DNA from: Mucilaginibacter psychrotolerans
GTDB taxonomy: Bacteria; Bacteroidota; Bacteroidia; Sphingobacteriales; Sphingobacteriaceae
Assembly: GCF_004519315.1 (NCBI RefSeq)
Contig: NZ_SOZE01000042.1
Span: forward strand, 1-48,847
Direction of reading: 5' to 3'
DNA length: 48,847 nucleotides
Within the stretch, counting starts at the first letter, position 1; every line of letters starts with the position of its first letter. Made by a program: the position numbers and the translations under genes. This document shows positions 48,671 to 48,847 of the stretch, in pieces. The notes below the pieces were generated by a model, which saw only the letters and a list, made by a program, of their open reading frames with translations, was not told where the DNA came from and did not search any database.

Positions 48671-48847
48671 GATAGTATTTGTTTTAGTTTTTACGAATGT
48701 AGCAATATGTTGCTTTTATTAAAAGAATAGAATAAGGCGTTTAAGCAACCCATGATTTTTGCAGAAATATTGGTCCGGCCGCAATCATCGTCTTGACAAG
48801 GTTATGAAACATATTGTCAGGATACTTAAGCCTGTTGAACCGGTAAC

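Overview
The window looks like chromosomal DNA from a member of the Bacteroidetes, most likely a Sphingobacteriaceae such as Mucilaginibacter or Pedobacter. This is judged from protein style and promoters; no database search was possible. The primary sigma factor is the short 286-residue Bacteroidetes form. Several genes carry the phylum's TAnnTTTG -7 promoter box, Shine-Dalgarno sites are weak or absent, and many products are Sec-exported periplasmic proteins or lipoproteins. No tRNA, rRNA, CRISPR array, prophage or complete insertion sequence was found.

Layout. Positions 1-8300 hold a DoxX-like membrane protein, three small unknown or secreted proteins embedded in clustered repeats, a secreted GH36 alpha-galactosidase and a membrane-anchored Ser/Thr kinase. 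Positions 8300-19300 hold an AHSA1 protein, a TPR protein, an SGNH esterase, a zinc alcohol dehydrogenase, an MBL hydrolase, rpoD, a small ABC pair, a zeta-like toxin/antitoxin-like pair, a PhzF isomerase and a DUF4369-thioredoxin protein. Positions 19400-28800 hold smc, an S41 protease lipoprotein, a tightly overlapping lolD / pre-ATP-grasp-like / HAD-like operon, an esterase and sucC. Positions 28800-36000 are an accessory, AT-richer and repeat-rich tract with three copies of a MITE-like element, split gene remnants, a TlpA-type thioredoxin, an IS982 fragment, an ABC exporter, YceI and an unknown lipoprotein. Positions 36000-48847 return to housekeeping genes: a Sua5/YciO protein, an S2P-TPR fusion, an isolated trpA, glyS between two AI-2E family transporters, an M16 peptidase pair, DUF4230 and OsmC.

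The most unusual content is repeat biology. (1) A 200-237 bp element with terminal inverted repeats and four hairpins sharing an AGCG-nnn-CGCT core occurs three times, and two copies split coding remnants. (2) An 84-bp repeat-like segment with inverted ends is inserted in frame in the SMC hinge region. (3) A 107-bp leader is duplicated exactly up to the start codons of two unrelated genes. (4) A perfect 28-bp palindrome overlaps the yceI promoter. (5) A 13-mer, ATTGATAATCAAT, recurs three times between genes. Among proteins, the lolD operon with a HAD-like protein lacking its nucleophile Asp, the zeta-like pair and the S2P-TPR fusion are the best candidates for less described biology.
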